Below are positions 10,114 through 20,099 of a stretch of 64,000 bases of DNA, one piece after another. The DNA is taken from NCBI GenBank assembly GCA_030680355.1, contig JAUXVF010000027.1:62001-126000 (forward strand). The letters are read 5' to 3'. The notes beneath the pieces are model-generated. The model was not told the origin of the DNA, ran no database searches, and was given only the letters and a program-made list of their open reading frames with translations. The translations under genes and the position numbers were made by a program. How positions within the stretch are numbered: position 1 is the stretch's first letter; each line of letters starts with the position of its first letter. Origin of the DNA: Caulobacter sp. (lineage in GTDB: Bacteria > Pseudomonadota > Alphaproteobacteria > Caulobacterales > Caulobacteraceae).

Positions 10114-11601
10114 CTAGGGCGCCGGCTGGATCGCCAGGCACATCATCTTCAGCTCCAGATACTCATCCAGGCCGAAATGGGATCCCTCGCGGCCCAGACC
10201 CGACTCCTTGACGCCGCCGAAGGGAGCCACCTCGGTCGAGATCAGGCCAGTGTTGAGACCCACCATGCCGTACTGCAGCCCCTCGCCGACGCGCCAGGCG
10301 CGGTCCAGATCGCGGGTGTAGACATAGGAGGCCAAGCCGGCCCGGGTGTCGTTGGCCATGGCCAGGGCCTGGGCTTCGGTCTCGAACCGCACCAGACCGG
10401 CCACGGGCCCGAACGTCTCCTCGACATTGAGCAGGGCCGAGGGCGGCACGTTGGTCAACACCGTCGGTTCGAACCAGGTCCCCGCGTCGCCGCGCCGCGC
10501 GCCGCCGGTCAGCACGGCGGCTCCGCCCGCCACGGCGTCAGCGATGTGGCGCTCGACCTTGTCGACGGCGGCGGCGTTGATCAGCGGTCCCTGGTCGGTC
10601 GGGCCCTCCAGACCGTCGCCGACCCTCAGGCCCCTCACGCGCGCCGCCAGCTTTTCGGCGAACGCGTCATAGACGCCGCTCTGGACCAGCAGCCGGTTGG
10701 CGCAGACACAGGTCTGGCCGGTGTTGCGGAACTTCGAGGCCATGGCCCCCTCGACGGCGGCACCCAGATCGGCGTCGTCGAAGACGATGAACGGCGCATT
10801 GCCGCCCAGTTCCAGCGACACCCGCTTGACCGTCCCCATACAGGCGGCGGCCAGCATCTTTCCGACCGCCGTCGAGCCGGTGAAGGTGAACTTGGCCACG
10901 CGCGGATCGGTGGTCATGACCTCGCCAATCGGGGCCGGGTGACCGGTGACAATGTTGAACACCCCGGCGGGAAGGCCGGCTTCCTCGCCGAGCAGGGCTA
11001 GGGCCAGGGCCGAGAAGGGCGTCAGTTCCGAAGGCTTGAGCACGACGGTGCAACCGGCCGCCAGGGCTGGCCCGACCTTGCGGGTGATCATCGCCGCCGG
11101 GAAGTTCCACGGCGTCACAGCCGCGACGACGCCGACCGGCTGTTTGAGCACCACGATCCGCTTGTCGGCCTGATGGCCGGGGATCACCTCGCCGTAGGCG
11201 CGCTTGGCCTCCTCGCCGAACCATTCGATGAAGCTGGCGGCATAGGCCACCTCGCCCTTCGCCTCGGCCAGGGGCTTGCCCTGTTCGGCGGTCATCAGCC
11301 GGGCGAGATCGTCCTGGTGGGCCATGATCAGATCGAACCAGCGACGCAGGATGACGGCCCGCTCCTTGGCCGCCCGCGCCGCCCAGGCCGGGAAGGCGGC
11401 GTGGGCCGCCGCCACCGCATTGAGGGTCTCGACCTTGCCCAGCGCCGGCACGACGCCCAGCACCTTGCCGGTCGCGGGGTTGCTGACATCGATCAGTGTC
11501 TCGCCGGTCACCCATGCGCCGTTGATCCAGGCCACTTCGCGCAGGAGGTCAGGTCGGGTCAGGGCCAGGCGGGCCCGTTCGGCGGTGTCGTGTCGAGCCA
11601 T
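10114..11601 (-). CDS. gabD: Succinate-semialdehyde dehydrogenase (NAD(P)+)
   Basis: 495 aa aldehyde dehydrogenase. The NAD(P) fold has 'TPWNFPAAMITRKVGPALAAGC' and 'FTGSTAVGK'. The catalytic pair is the Glu of 'LELGGNAPFIVFDDADL' and the Cys of 'NTGQTCVCANR'. Overall sequence ('WINGAWVTGETLIDVSNPATGKVLG', 'FGGVKESGLGREGS') is of the GabD type, converting succinate semialdehyde to succinate. The start overlaps the gabT stop by one base (TGATG), so the two are translationally coupled and together form the GABA shunt. Confidence 0.92.
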   Translation of the reverse strand: MARHDTAERARLALTRPDLLREVAWINGAWVTGETLIDVSNPATGKVLGVVPALGKVETLNAVAAAHAAFPAWAARAAKERAVILRRWFDLIMAHQDDLARLMTAEQGKPLAEAKGEVAYAASFIEWFGEEAKRAYGEVIPGHQADKRIVVLKQPVGVVAAVTPWNFPAAMITRKVGPALAAGCTVVLKPSELTPFSALALALLGEEAGLPAGVFNIVTGHPAPIGEVMTTDPRVAKFTFTGSTAVGKMLAAACMGTVKRVSLELGGNAPFIVFDDADLGAAVEGAMASKFRNTGQTCVCANRLLVQSGVYDAFAEKLAARVRGLRVGDGLEGPTDQGPLINAAAVDKVERHIADAVAGGAAVLTGGARRGDAGTWFEPTVLTNVPPSALLNVEETFGPVAGLVRFETEAQALAMANDTRAGLASYVYTRDLDRAWRVGEGLQYGMVGLNTGLISTEVAPFGGVKESGLGREGSHFGLDEYLELKMMCLAIQPAP

Positions 11602-12884
11602 CAGGAAACGGTCTCCAGGGACGCCTCTAGGATGTCGAGGCCCTCATCGAGAATAGCGTCTGGAGTCGTCAACGGCGCAAGCAGGCGGATGGTTTCGCCG
11701 AACACGCCGCAGGACAGCAGGATCAGCCCCTTGCCAAGCGCCTTGACGGTGACCGCCTTGGCCGCCGCGCCGTCCGGCTCGTTGCCTCCCCGGGCCCGAA
11801 CGATGTCGAACCCGATCATGGCGCCGGGACCGCGGATCGCGGCGATGGGCAGCAGGTCGTTGCGCTGGCTCATGGCCAGAAGCCGCTTTTTGATGTGCTC
11901 GCCCTGTGCGTTGGCCCGGTCCAGCAGCTTCTCCTCGGCGATGACGTCGAGCACCGCCAGGGCTGCGGCGCAGGCGATCGGCGGGCCCGAATAGGTGCCG
12001 CCCAGGCCGCCCGGCTCTGCCGCGTCCATGATCGCCGCCCGACCGATGACCCCTGACAGGGGGAAGCCTCCGGCCAGCGACTTGGCGACGGTGATCAGGT
12101 CGGGTTCGACGCCACTGTGTTCGATGCCGAACATCTTGCCGGTGCGGCCAAAGCCCGCCTGGATCTCGTCGGAGATCAGCAGGATGCCGTGCTTGTCGCA
12201 GATCTCCCGCAGGGCCCGCAGCAGCTCCGGCGGCGCCGGCTGGAAGCCGCCCTCCCCCTGGACCGGCTCGATGACGATGGCGGCCACCCGCTCGGGCTCG
12301 ACGTCGGCCCGGAACAGAAACTCCAGCGCCCGCAGGCTGTCTTCGACCGTGACGCCGTACTGCGGCACCGGGAACGGCGCGTGAAACACCTCGGCCGGCA
12401 GGGGACCGAACAGCCGCTTGTAAGGCGCGACCTTGCCGGTCATGGCCATGGTCAGCATCGTGCGGCCGTGGAAGCCGCCGGTGAAGGCGATAACCGCCGA
12501 GCGACCCGTGGCGGCCCGGGCCAGTTTCACCGCATTCTCGACCGCCTCGGCCCCTGTGGTGAACAGGATGGTCTTGGCCGGCCCCTTGAAGGGCGCGAGG
12601 GCGTTCAGCCGTTCGGCCAGCGCGACGTAGGGCTCATAGGCCACGACCTGGAAGGCGGTGTGGGTATAGGCGTCGAGCTGGGCCCGGACGGCCGCCAGGA
12701 CCTTGGGATGGCGGTGGCCGGTGTTGAGCACGGCGATGCCGCCGGCGAAGTCGACATAGCGGCGGCCTTCGACATCCCACAGCTCAGCGTTTTCAGCGCG
12801 GCCGGCAAAGATCGTCGTGGCGGTGGCGACGCCGCGCGGCACGGCGGCGAGGCGGCGGGACTGCAGGTCAGCATTGGTGGACAT
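11601..12884 (-). CDS. gabT: 4-aminobutyrate aminotransferase (PLP, class III)
   Basis: 427 aa from ATG 12884; a second ATG (12890) and a TTG (12905) lie upstream in frame, but GGAG is best spaced for 12884. Class III aminotransferase motifs are 'FTTGAEAVENAVKLARA', 'FTGGFHGRT', 'LLISDEIQAGFGRTGKMF' (PLP-stacking Asp) and the Schiff-base Lys in 'ITVAKSLAGGFPLSGV'. It transfers the amino group of GABA or a related omega-amino acid to 2-oxoglutarate, delivering succinate semialdehyde to the coupled gabD. Related omega-amino acids such as 5-aminovalerate cannot be excluded as substrates. Confidence 0.93.
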   Translation of the reverse strand: MSTNADLQSRRLAAVPRGVATATTIFAGRAENAELWDVEGRRYVDFAGGIAVLNTGHRHPKVLAAVRAQLDAYTHTAFQVVAYEPYVALAERLNALAPFKGPAKTILFTTGAEAVENAVKLARAATGRSAVIAFTGGFHGRTMLTMAMTGKVAPYKRLFGPLPAEVFHAPFPVPQYGVTVEDSLRALEFLFRADVEPERVAAIVIEPVQGEGGFQPAPPELLRALREICDKHGILLISDEIQAGFGRTGKMFGIEHSGVEPDLITVAKSLAGGFPLSGVIGRAAIMDAAEPGGLGGTYSGPPIACAAALAVLDVIAEEKLLDRANAQGEHIKKRLLAMSQRNDLLPIAAIRGPGAMIGFDIVRARGGNEPDGAAAKAVTVKALGKGLILLSCGVFGETIRLLAPLTTPDAILDEGLDILEASLETVS

Positions 12885-12952
12885 GGGCATGCGCTCCGTA
12901 AGCAATATAGGGTCGGCGGACGCCGGGCGCCCGTCTCTGAAGAGGCGTTGGA

Positions 12953-14149
12953 TCAGGCCGGGACTCGCTGTCGGTCCAGAGCCAGGGCCGGGGCGATCGC
13001 GGCCATGCCGCTGAGCAGAAGCCCCACCACGGCCAAGGTGATCAGCCCCCTGTACTCGCCGCCGGCGACAACAAAGGCGGCCAGGGCCGGGCCGGAGGCC
13101 AATCCCAGCTTCGAGAAAAATCCGCCCAGGGCGGCCATCTGGCCGGCCTTGTCAAAGGCCGCGCACAGACCCAGGAGGTAGGGAATGACGAAGGCCCAGG
13201 TGACGGCGGTGGCAATATTGGCCACCAGATAGATCCAGGGCATCTGGCTGAAGTGAAAGGCCCAGGTCCCGACCAGGGTCAGGGCCAGACCGGCCAACAG
13301 CGGTTTGGCGCGACCGAATTTCAGACCCAGGATCACCACCATCACCGAGCCCAGGGCGCCGATCCAGTTGGCCGCCCCGAGCGTGTCGGTGATGAAGCCC
13401 AGCTTGAGGCCCGAGGCCTTGCCCAGGCTGATGATGTAGGCCGCCAGTCCCATGTTGGCGGCCTGGAACAGGAAGATGCCGGCGAAGGCCAGAATCAGCG
13501 GGATCCAGCGGACGGCGGCCTTGGTGGCGGTCGGGGCGGGCCTGGGCGGTGTCCGGTATTCGCCAAGGAAGGGCAGCATGGCCAGGGTCACGGCGCTGAA
13601 CGTCGCCAGGGCCAGGAACAGGACCCCGTGCCCGAACATTGGCACCAGCCGGGGCAGGAACATCAGCCCCAGTCCGCCCAGGCCAAACTGCACGACCAGC
13701 AACATGCCGAAGGTGCGGTCGGGGGTCTTCGTCCGGGCGATGACCGCGAAAGCCACCCCGACCAGCAGCCCGCCGATCAGGCCGTGCACGAACCGTATGG
13801 CGATCAGCGCCTCGGGCGCCTTGATCAGGGTCGAGACCAGATCGACGCTGATAAGGGCGAGAAGCACCGCCACCGCCGTCCGCCGCCAGGGCAGCCGCCG
13901 GATGATGAACACCGCCGTCAGCGCGCCCACCGCCGCGCCGTAGACATTGGCCGAGGCGACCAGACCCGCGTCCCTGGGCGTCAGGCCGGCGCCGCTGATC
14001 AGTCCATCGACCAGGGCGGCCATGATGTTCACATAGAAGAGGCCGGCCGTGGCCATGAAGGACAGCAGCACGCTGGCGAGAAGGCTGTCTTCGGGCACGC
14101 GCGGGAAGCGGCCCGGGACAGCGGGCGCGGCGGGGGCGTCGTCGGTCAT
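12953..14149 (-). CDS. MFS transporter
   Basis: 398 aa from ATG 14149, which overlaps the preceding stop (ATGA); a GTG at 14155 is an alternative. About twelve hydrophobic helices are visible, with a mid-protein loop near 'GEYRTPPRPAPTATKAAVRWIP'. A family signature-like cytoplasmic loop after helix 2 ('FIIRRLPWRRTA') supports the major facilitator superfamily. The substrate is unknown. Translational coupling to the hydrolase upstream suggests it moves the substrate or product of that enzyme across the inner membrane. Confidence 0.88.
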   Translation of the reverse strand: MTDDAPAAPAVPGRFPRVPEDSLLASVLLSFMATAGLFYVNIMAALVDGLISGAGLTPRDAGLVASANVYGAAVGALTAVFIIRRLPWRRTAVAVLLALISVDLVSTLIKAPEALIAIRFVHGLIGGLLVGVAFAVIARTKTPDRTFGMLLVVQFGLGGLGLMFLPRLVPMFGHGVLFLALATFSAVTLAMLPFLGEYRTPPRPAPTATKAAVRWIPLILAFAGIFLFQAANMGLAAYIISLGKASGLKLGFITDTLGAANWIGALGSVMVVILGLKFGRAKPLLAGLALTLVGTWAFHFSQMPWIYLVANIATAVTWAFVIPYLLGLCAAFDKAGQMAALGGFFSKLGLASGPALAAFVVAGGEYRGLITLAVVGLLLSGMAAIAPALALDRQRVPA

Positions 14150-16299
14150 GGGCACATCCGTTTGATCTTTGAAGCTTCGACGGCGGCCGGCGCCCAGTCA
14201 AAGACCCCGCTGTCGCCGAAATAATAGAAGGTGATGTCGCCCGGCAGCAGGACCACCGAGATGCCGCCGTAGCCCGACATGAACGGAACCCAGAGCGGCT
14301 TGTCGCAGCCGAGCACGGGGGCGAGGTTCCGCGCCCAGAACCCACCCTTGTAGCGATAGTTGGCGCCTCCGGCCGGCACGCCGGCGTCGGTCGGGTCCCG
14401 CTGCAGCGCGGCGGCCAGAAGGCCCTCATCCAGCGCCGGCGCGCCGCCGAGGCGCGCGCCATCGGCCAGCCAGCCGACGATGCGGACGACATCGTCGCTG
14501 GTATAGGTCACCCCCCAACCGGTGAAGGGCTGGCGGACGCCGTCGGCGGTTCGCCGCGTGCTCATGATCGTCGGGCTGAGCCCGAGCGATCGCCACAGGG
14601 GCGCGACCAGATCGCCGTAGAGGTCACCGCCGCCGCGGTCCCGCAGGATGTCGGTCATGGCCGCGCCAAGCAGATAGGTGTCGGTCGTATGATAGACAAA
14701 GGTCCGTCCCGGCGCGGCCCGCCGGCCGTAGTGGCCACAGGCGTAGGCGACCTTGGCGGCGTGATCGGTCGCCTCGAAAAAGGCGTTGGTCGACCCGGCG
14801 TTCTCGTCCGCCTCATAGGCGGTCGAACCGTAGAGGCCTGTGGTCATGTCGAGAGCGTGGGTCAGTGTCACGCCGGCCCAGTCATTCCGGGCGCAGGCGG
14901 GAACATGGTCACTGATCAGCGCGTCGGCCGATCCCGGATACAGGGCCTCCAGCCGCATCAGGCCGACGCCGCCGACCATCGACTTGGCCGTCGAGTAGGA
15001 CGGTAAATCGAGAGCCGCGCAGAAAGGATAGTCGCCCCGCCGCGTCCGGCAAGGGCCGGCATAGTGGACGCCATCGGCCACCAGCCCGTAGGCCGTCGGC
15101 GGATCACCATCCACTGACGGCGCCAGGGTCAGGCGGGTCAGATCAAGGTCGGGATAGAGTCGACCAAGCAGGGCGATCGGCCGGACCGGCAGGCGGCCGG
15201 CGACCTCGGCGGCGTAGGCGGTCGCCACCGCGTCGGCGCCATCCGCCTCGTCCGGAAACAGTCGCGCCGGCGAGAGGCCCCAGGCGTCGAACTTGAAATA
15301 GGCGCAGGTTTCCGAGGCGATCTCGAAGACGACCGGCGACACGGTTCCATCCGGCTTGAAACGGAAGGTCAGCACGCCGTTATGCAGGCAGTTGGCGTTG
15401 CGCTCCTCCAGAGCAAAGGGGATCGCCGCTCGCAGCCAGCCCGGCGCCGCGGCGTCGAGCCAGACCTGGCCCGGTTCCACGACCCAGTCCCATTCGGAAT
15501 GATCGCTGACAACCGGTCCGCGCTGACGGGGGATCATCCAGCCGCCATCCTGGACGAAGGTGAAATCAAAGGCCGGCAGCGTGGCGCGGGCGACCGTCTC
15601 GGCCGGCGTATCGCCGGTCTCGTCCTTGAGGACCTTCAGATTGAACCGGGCCTGGTCGACATCCAGCGTCAGTCGCCAGGACGCGCGGCCAGACGGCGGC
15701 AGAGTGACGGGCGGCGGTGCGAACGCCGACAGGTCGACCGGCGCCGTGAAGGCCGCTCCCGACAGGGCCGCCTCGACACCCCGGCTCGCGTCCCGCCCGG
15801 TGGCCAGGGGCTCGCCGGTCACCGTCACCGCGTCGCCCCAGCAGAGGGTGCGCAGGCCGCCGGCGGCGCGAAACCGGATCAGCAGCCGGGCATTGTCGTC
15901 GGCGCCGGCGGGCGAAACCGCGCCTCTGGCGAGGGTGACCCCGTCGTCGGCGCCGTCGGCCAGCCGGACGATGGTGCGCCAGCTCGCGCCGCCGTCCGTG
16001 GACGTCTCGGCCAGGCAGGCGTCGTTGCGGCCCAGCGACTGGCCCGCAAGGGAGGCGGCCATCGCCACGTCTCCGAAGCCCCGGGTCGACACCGTGGTTA
16101 CGGCTTCAGCCTGCCGGGTGAACCGCAGGGAGACATTGCCCTGATAGGTCGTCAGTCGCACGTCGCCGGCCCCGGCGGCCGCCCAGCCGTCCGCCTGACC
16201 GTCCTGGAAGTCGTCAACGAAAATGGGCGCGGCCAAGGCGGGCGCGGCGCAGGCGAACGCCGCGATCAGCGCGGCCACCCCGAGAGTCAGCTTTGACAT
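14146..16299 (-). CDS. Secreted serine hydrolase, beta-lactamase/class C fold
   Basis: 717 aa with a signal peptide (ends ALAAPIF). The N-terminal ~350 residues look like a beta-sandwich/lectin-like region ('FVDDFQDGQADGWAAAGAGDVRL', 'TVSPVVFEIASETCAYF'). The C-terminal half carries the class C beta-lactamase/esterase signature: Ser436-x-x-Lys439 in 'YSTAKSMVGG' and a 'YHTTDTYLLGAAM' Tyr motif. Such proteins hydrolyse esters, amides or D-peptides rather than antibiotics. Its start overlaps the sulfotransferase stop and its stop overlaps the MFS start, placing it in one tightly coupled operon. The long N-terminal domain is unusual for the family and may bind a polymer or glycoside. Confidence 0.82.
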   Translation of the reverse strand: MSKLTLGVAALIAAFACAAPALAAPIFVDDFQDGQADGWAAAGAGDVRLTTYQGNVSLRFTRQAEAVTTVSTRGFGDVAMAASLAGQSLGRNDACLAETSTDGGASWRTIVRLADGADDGVTLARGAVSPAGADDNARLLIRFRAAGGLRTLCWGDAVTVTGEPLATGRDASRGVEAALSGAAFTAPVDLSAFAPPPVTLPPSGRASWRLTLDVDQARFNLKVLKDETGDTPAETVARATLPAFDFTFVQDGGWMIPRQRGPVVSDHSEWDWVVEPGQVWLDAAAPGWLRAAIPFALEERNANCLHNGVLTFRFKPDGTVSPVVFEIASETCAYFKFDAWGLSPARLFPDEADGADAVATAYAAEVAGRLPVRPIALLGRLYPDLDLTRLTLAPSVDGDPPTAYGLVADGVHYAGPCRTRRGDYPFCAALDLPSYSTAKSMVGGVGLMRLEALYPGSADALISDHVPACARNDWAGVTLTHALDMTTGLYGSTAYEADENAGSTNAFFEATDHAAKVAYACGHYGRRAAPGRTFVYHTTDTYLLGAAMTDILRDRGGGDLYGDLVAPLWRSLGLSPTIMSTRRTADGVRQPFTGWGVTYTSDDVVRIVGWLADGARLGGAPALDEGLLAAALQRDPTDAGVPAGGANYRYKGGFWARNLAPVLGCDKPLWVPFMSGYGGISVVLLPGDITFYYFGDSGVFDWAPAAVEASKIKRMCP

Positions 16300-17651
16300 C
16301 AGGCCCGCTCCGCCCGGCCCATCCCGCCCGCGGCGAGCGCGGCGGCCAGGGGTTCGAGCTGACGTTCATACCGCCGCCAGAGGCCCACCGACCGCGCGTG
16401 GATCGGCTCCCGCACCTGGGCGGCGCTGGCTGTCGCGGCGGGCGAGGCGTTCTCGTGAAACTTCAGGCAGGCGTCCTGCCAATCCAGGCCACAATGGGCG
16501 ATGATCCGCCGGCTTTCCGCTTCCTGGTCAGTAACCAGGGTCTCGTAGTCGACATCAAGGAAGCGGCCCGGCAGCACCGTCCGCCAGTGATCCATCAACC
16601 GGCCATGGCCCAACTGGTAGGCGGCCAGATCGCCCAGATCATAGGAATAGGGGCAACCCATCCGGAACAGCGTCTTGTAGAGGGCGTAGCCGCTGTCCAT
16701 CGGATCGCGGCGCAGATGGATGATCCGCGCGTTCGGTAGAGCCCGGGCGATCAGGCCGATGTACAGGAAGTTGACCGGCGTCTTGTCGATGAACAGCGGC
16801 GCGGTGCGCCCATAGCCGGCGACGCTGTCCAGATAGGCGCGGCCCAGAGCGGCCGGATCCAGGTCCCGCGACCGCTGGATCAGATCACCCTTGGTCTCAG
16901 ACGGTCCGGCCACCCGCATCAGGGCCAGGGCGAAGTCGTTGATCTCCCCCAGGCTTTCCACGTCGCCGTGAGAGCTGATGATCCGGTCGACCAGGGTCGT
17001 CCCGCTGCGCGGCAGACCGAGCACGAAGACGGGCCCGACGTCGTCCGCCCCGGCGACCGGCCGGCTGAACAGGTCCGCGCTGAACACCCGGGCGATGTCG
17101 ACCATCGCGGCGACGTCGGCTTCCACCTGGTAGCTGAGCAGACTGCGCCGCCGGTCGGCGCCGCGTTTCAGCCAGCCGAAGCTCTGCTCGGCCTCGCCCA
17201 GATCTTCCAGTTCCTTGGCCAGGGCGTAGCACAGCGCCACCTCGGCCGGCCCCGGTCGCACCCGCGCCGCGACCTCCAGCAGCGCCGGGACGTGGTTGTT
17301 CGTGGAGGTCTGACGGCGAAGCGTCGAGCGGTTCTGCCAGGCGTCGGCGTCGGCCGGGTCGAGCGCGACAACCCGATCCAGCAGCGCCTCGGCCTCGTTC
17401 GTCTGGCCCAGGGCGATCAGGGCCGTGGCGAGGTTGTAGAGACAACGGGAATCGTCGGCCGTCAGCCCCGCGGCTCGCCGGTAACACCGGGCGGCGTCAG
17501 CCGGCTTGCCACAGTGGGTGTAGTATTCGCCCAGATGCTGCAGGAACCGGGCGTCGCCCGGTTCCTGCGCCTCAAGGACGGTCAGCCTGGAAAGGGCGTC
17601 GCCGACGCGACCGTCACGGATAAGCCGGGCCACAGCGGCCAGTTCATCCAT
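16299..17651 (-). CDS. TPR-repeat sulfotransferase
   Basis: 450 aa from ATG 17651 (AGAGAGG upstream; a longer frame starts at 17681). Residues ~1-115 contain three to four tetratricopeptide units ('ARFLQHLGEYYTHCGKPADAARCYRRA', 'AWQNRSTLRRQ'). The sulfotransferase domain opens with the PAPS phosphosulfate loop L213-P-R-S-G-T-T and has a 3'-phosphate-binding segment ('ARIIHLRRDPMDSGYALYKTLF'). No signal peptide is seen, so it should act in the cytoplasm, transferring sulfate from PAPS. Placed between a TonB receptor and an exported hydrolase, its acceptor is not obvious. Confidence 0.87.
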   Translation of the reverse strand: MDELAAVARLIRDGRVGDALSRLTVLEAQEPGDARFLQHLGEYYTHCGKPADAARCYRRAAGLTADDSRCLYNLATALIALGQTNEAEALLDRVVALDPADADAWQNRSTLRRQTSTNNHVPALLEVAARVRPGPAEVALCYALAKELEDLGEAEQSFGWLKRGADRRRSLLSYQVEADVAAMVDIARVFSADLFSRPVAGADDVGPVFVLGLPRSGTTLVDRIISSHGDVESLGEINDFALALMRVAGPSETKGDLIQRSRDLDPAALGRAYLDSVAGYGRTAPLFIDKTPVNFLYIGLIARALPNARIIHLRRDPMDSGYALYKTLFRMGCPYSYDLGDLAAYQLGHGRLMDHWRTVLPGRFLDVDYETLVTDQEAESRRIIAHCGLDWQDACLKFHENASPAATASAAQVREPIHARSVGLWRRYERQLEPLAAALAAGGMGRAERA

Positions 17652-17688
17652 CGCATCCTCTCTGACCGCCAGACTGACCATCCCTGCA

Positions 17689-20037
17689 CTAGAAGCGGTA
17701 GTCGACCGACAGGCCGATCGTGCGCGGCAACGAAATGAACTTCTTCGAAGCGTTGCCGTAGTACCCCACCGCCGGCCGCGTGCCCATGTAGGCCTCGGTG
17801 AACTCGCCGGTCACGCCGTCTTCGTTGAAGACGTTCTTGACGAACATCGTGGCCGCCCAGGGCCCTTTGGCCACGGTCGCCGAACCATTCCAGATCGTGA
17901 ACCCGGACAGCTCGGTGTTGTAGGTCGGGCTGCCGATCGCGTTGCGCGTCTTGGATTGATAGTAACCGCTGGCCCGCGTCACCAGACTGACGTCGCCGCC
18001 CAGAGTCCAGGTGTAGTCGGCGGACAGCGTGATCGCGTGCTCGGGCGTGCCGGGCAGCTTCGATCCGTCGGCCCCCAGCACCGCGCCCAGCGGGCTCAGC
18101 ACGGGCTCGGTGAGGCTGGCATTGGTATAGGTGTAGCCGACGGTATAGTGCAGCGCGTCCGTGGGCCGGCCGTCGATTGAGGTCTCAAGGCCATAGCTGC
18201 GCGCCTTGCCGCCGTTCTGGACGACATAGAAGCCCCAGTTCGGCGTGGCCGTGTTCAGCTGGATGTCGTCCCAGTCGACGTAGAACAGGGCGGCGTCATA
18301 GACGAAGGCGCCCATGCGGCCCTTCACCCCGGCTTCATAGTTGACCACCGAGTCCGACTTGTAGACCTGCCAGCGCGGGTCTTCCAGGAAGTTGCCGACC
18401 AGTGGAACGGCGTTGGAACCGCCGCGGCGGTAGCCTTCCGACACCGTCGCGTAGAACAGGCCCGAGGGGCTGAACTTCCAGGACAGGTTGCCCTTGAACA
18501 GCGCCTTGCTTTCCGAAGATTCGAACCGCGCCGTCACCGGCTGGCTCAAGGACGTGTAGAGCGGCACGTCGATGAAGGTGTTGTTGATCGCTTTGTTCTC
18601 GAACCAGCGGACGCCGCCAGTCAGGGACAGGGCGTCGCTGGCGTGCCAGGTCAGTTCGCCGAAGACGGCCTTGTCGGTGAAGGACTCGTTGCGGCGATAG
18701 ATGAAGTCCTGGTCGCCCGACACCGCCGAAGGGAACCCGCTCCAGAGATCCCACCAGCGCTTGAAGCCGCGCAGATAGCTGTCCTGCGTCGAGACCAGTT
18801 TGTCGTCGTTGTAGAAGGCGCCGATCACATAGTCGAAGTCGCCGCCCGCCTTGGAGACCAGGCGGATTTCCTGGATGGTCGCCTCGTCCGAATAGCTGCG
18901 CTCGGCCGACGCCATCGGGCGCGGGTAGTTGTAGTAGAAGCTCAGAAAGCCAAACTTGGCGTAGAAGCCCGTGTTCTCGCTGACGCTGTCGCCCTCATGC
19001 AGATAGTGGGAGGTCGATGAGGTCAGGGTCGCGAACCCCAGGTCGATATTCATTTCCAGGCTGGTCAGGCTGACGTCCCGGGACGAAGGCTCGAGCTGGA
19101 TCGAACCGTTCTCGTAGTCGCCGTACTGGCGACCGTAGCCATCGACCCCGCGAGTGACCTGCCGTCGGCCGCCCACTTCGTCCGACTGCTTGCTGTAGCT
19201 GAGGGTGGCGTCGAACATGTCGTTGGGTTCGAAACGCAGCGCCGCCCGGCCAAACCAGATTCCGACAGTGTCGGCGTCCTTCTTGCTGGTGTAGCTGGCG
19301 TTGGGTGACAGGACGCCGCTGGGCGCGGCCGGCGCGCCCGTACCGTCCAGCACGTAGAGGTTCACGTAGTCGGTCAGGCCCGGATAATCGATCCGGCTGA
19401 TCGTGGTCCGCAGCGCCATGGTTTCGCCGAGCGGCAGGTTGAGAGTCAGGTCGCCGGCCCAGCCGACGCTGCCCGAGCCCTCGACCTTGCTGGCGGTGAC
19501 ATTGGCGGCGCCTTCGAACACGCCCAGCTTGGGGGCGCGGGTGATGTAGCGAACCGTGCCGCCCAGCGAGCCCGAGCCGTAGAGCGTGCCCTGGGGACCG
19601 CGCAGCACCTCGACTCGGTCCAGGTCCTTGAGCAGGAAGCCGGCGAACAGCGGCGTGTCGTTGATATAGGTCGACACCGGCGCGACGCTGGAGACGGCGT
19701 AGTCGCCGAGGGCATTGCTGTCGACGTTGATGCCGCGGATCAGGACGTTGTTGATCACGCCGCCATTGCGGTAGCCGCGGTCGACCACCGAGACGCCGGG
19801 AATGCCGCGCATCAGTTCGGTGGTGTCGAGAATCTTGGCTTTCTCGATGGCCGCGCCCGACACCGCCGAAATATTGTAGGGCACGTCCAGCACGCTCTGC
19901 TCGCGACGCGTGGCGGTGACCACGAGTTCATCGACCGTGACCGATCGGCTTTCCTGGGCCCCGGCGACGCCGGCAACGCCCAGACCCAGCAGCAAGGCGC
20001 TGATGGATGCGGCGCCCCTGAGATTTGACTTGTTCAT
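17689..20037 (-). CDS. TonB-dependent receptor
   Basis: 782 aa. A signal peptide ends near 'GVAGAQE'; the TonB box 'VDELVVTATRREQSVLDVP' is followed by a plug domain ('RGPQGTLYGSGSLGGTVRYITRAP') and a barrel ending 'GLSVDYRF'. No STN domain, so it is a plain transporter rather than a transducer. The 'TATRREQSVLDVPYNISAVSG' plug start is typical of the Caulobacter/Sphingomonas receptor class for organic substrates. It lies 62 bp after the nitrilase gene and 37 bp before the TPR-sulfotransferase on the same strand. The ligand is unknown. Confidence 0.93.
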   Translation of the reverse strand: MNKSNLRGAASISALLLGLGVAGVAGAQESRSVTVDELVVTATRREQSVLDVPYNISAVSGAAIEKAKILDTTELMRGIPGVSVVDRGYRNGGVINNVLIRGINVDSNALGDYAVSSVAPVSTYINDTPLFAGFLLKDLDRVEVLRGPQGTLYGSGSLGGTVRYITRAPKLGVFEGAANVTASKVEGSGSVGWAGDLTLNLPLGETMALRTTISRIDYPGLTDYVNLYVLDGTGAPAAPSGVLSPNASYTSKKDADTVGIWFGRAALRFEPNDMFDATLSYSKQSDEVGGRRQVTRGVDGYGRQYGDYENGSIQLEPSSRDVSLTSLEMNIDLGFATLTSSTSHYLHEGDSVSENTGFYAKFGFLSFYYNYPRPMASAERSYSDEATIQEIRLVSKAGGDFDYVIGAFYNDDKLVSTQDSYLRGFKRWWDLWSGFPSAVSGDQDFIYRRNESFTDKAVFGELTWHASDALSLTGGVRWFENKAINNTFIDVPLYTSLSQPVTARFESSESKALFKGNLSWKFSPSGLFYATVSEGYRRGGSNAVPLVGNFLEDPRWQVYKSDSVVNYEAGVKGRMGAFVYDAALFYVDWDDIQLNTATPNWGFYVVQNGGKARSYGLETSIDGRPTDALHYTVGYTYTNASLTEPVLSPLGAVLGADGSKLPGTPEHAITLSADYTWTLGGDVSLVTRASGYYQSKTRNAIGSPTYNTELSGFTIWNGSATVAKGPWAATMFVKNVFNEDGVTGEFTEAYMGTRPAVGYYGNASKKFISLPRTIGLSVDYRF

Positions 20038-20099
20038 TCTGCAACCCCCTCGTTCAAACCAATCGTTGTTGGTGTTCAGTGACCCGCACTGGCGGAACG

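Noticed and set aside
14146..16299. Antibiotic-resistance beta-lactamase
   Set aside because: The Ser-x-x-Lys fold is shared with esterases and D-peptidases; the 717-aa length, extra N-terminal domain and operon context favour a catabolic hydrolase.
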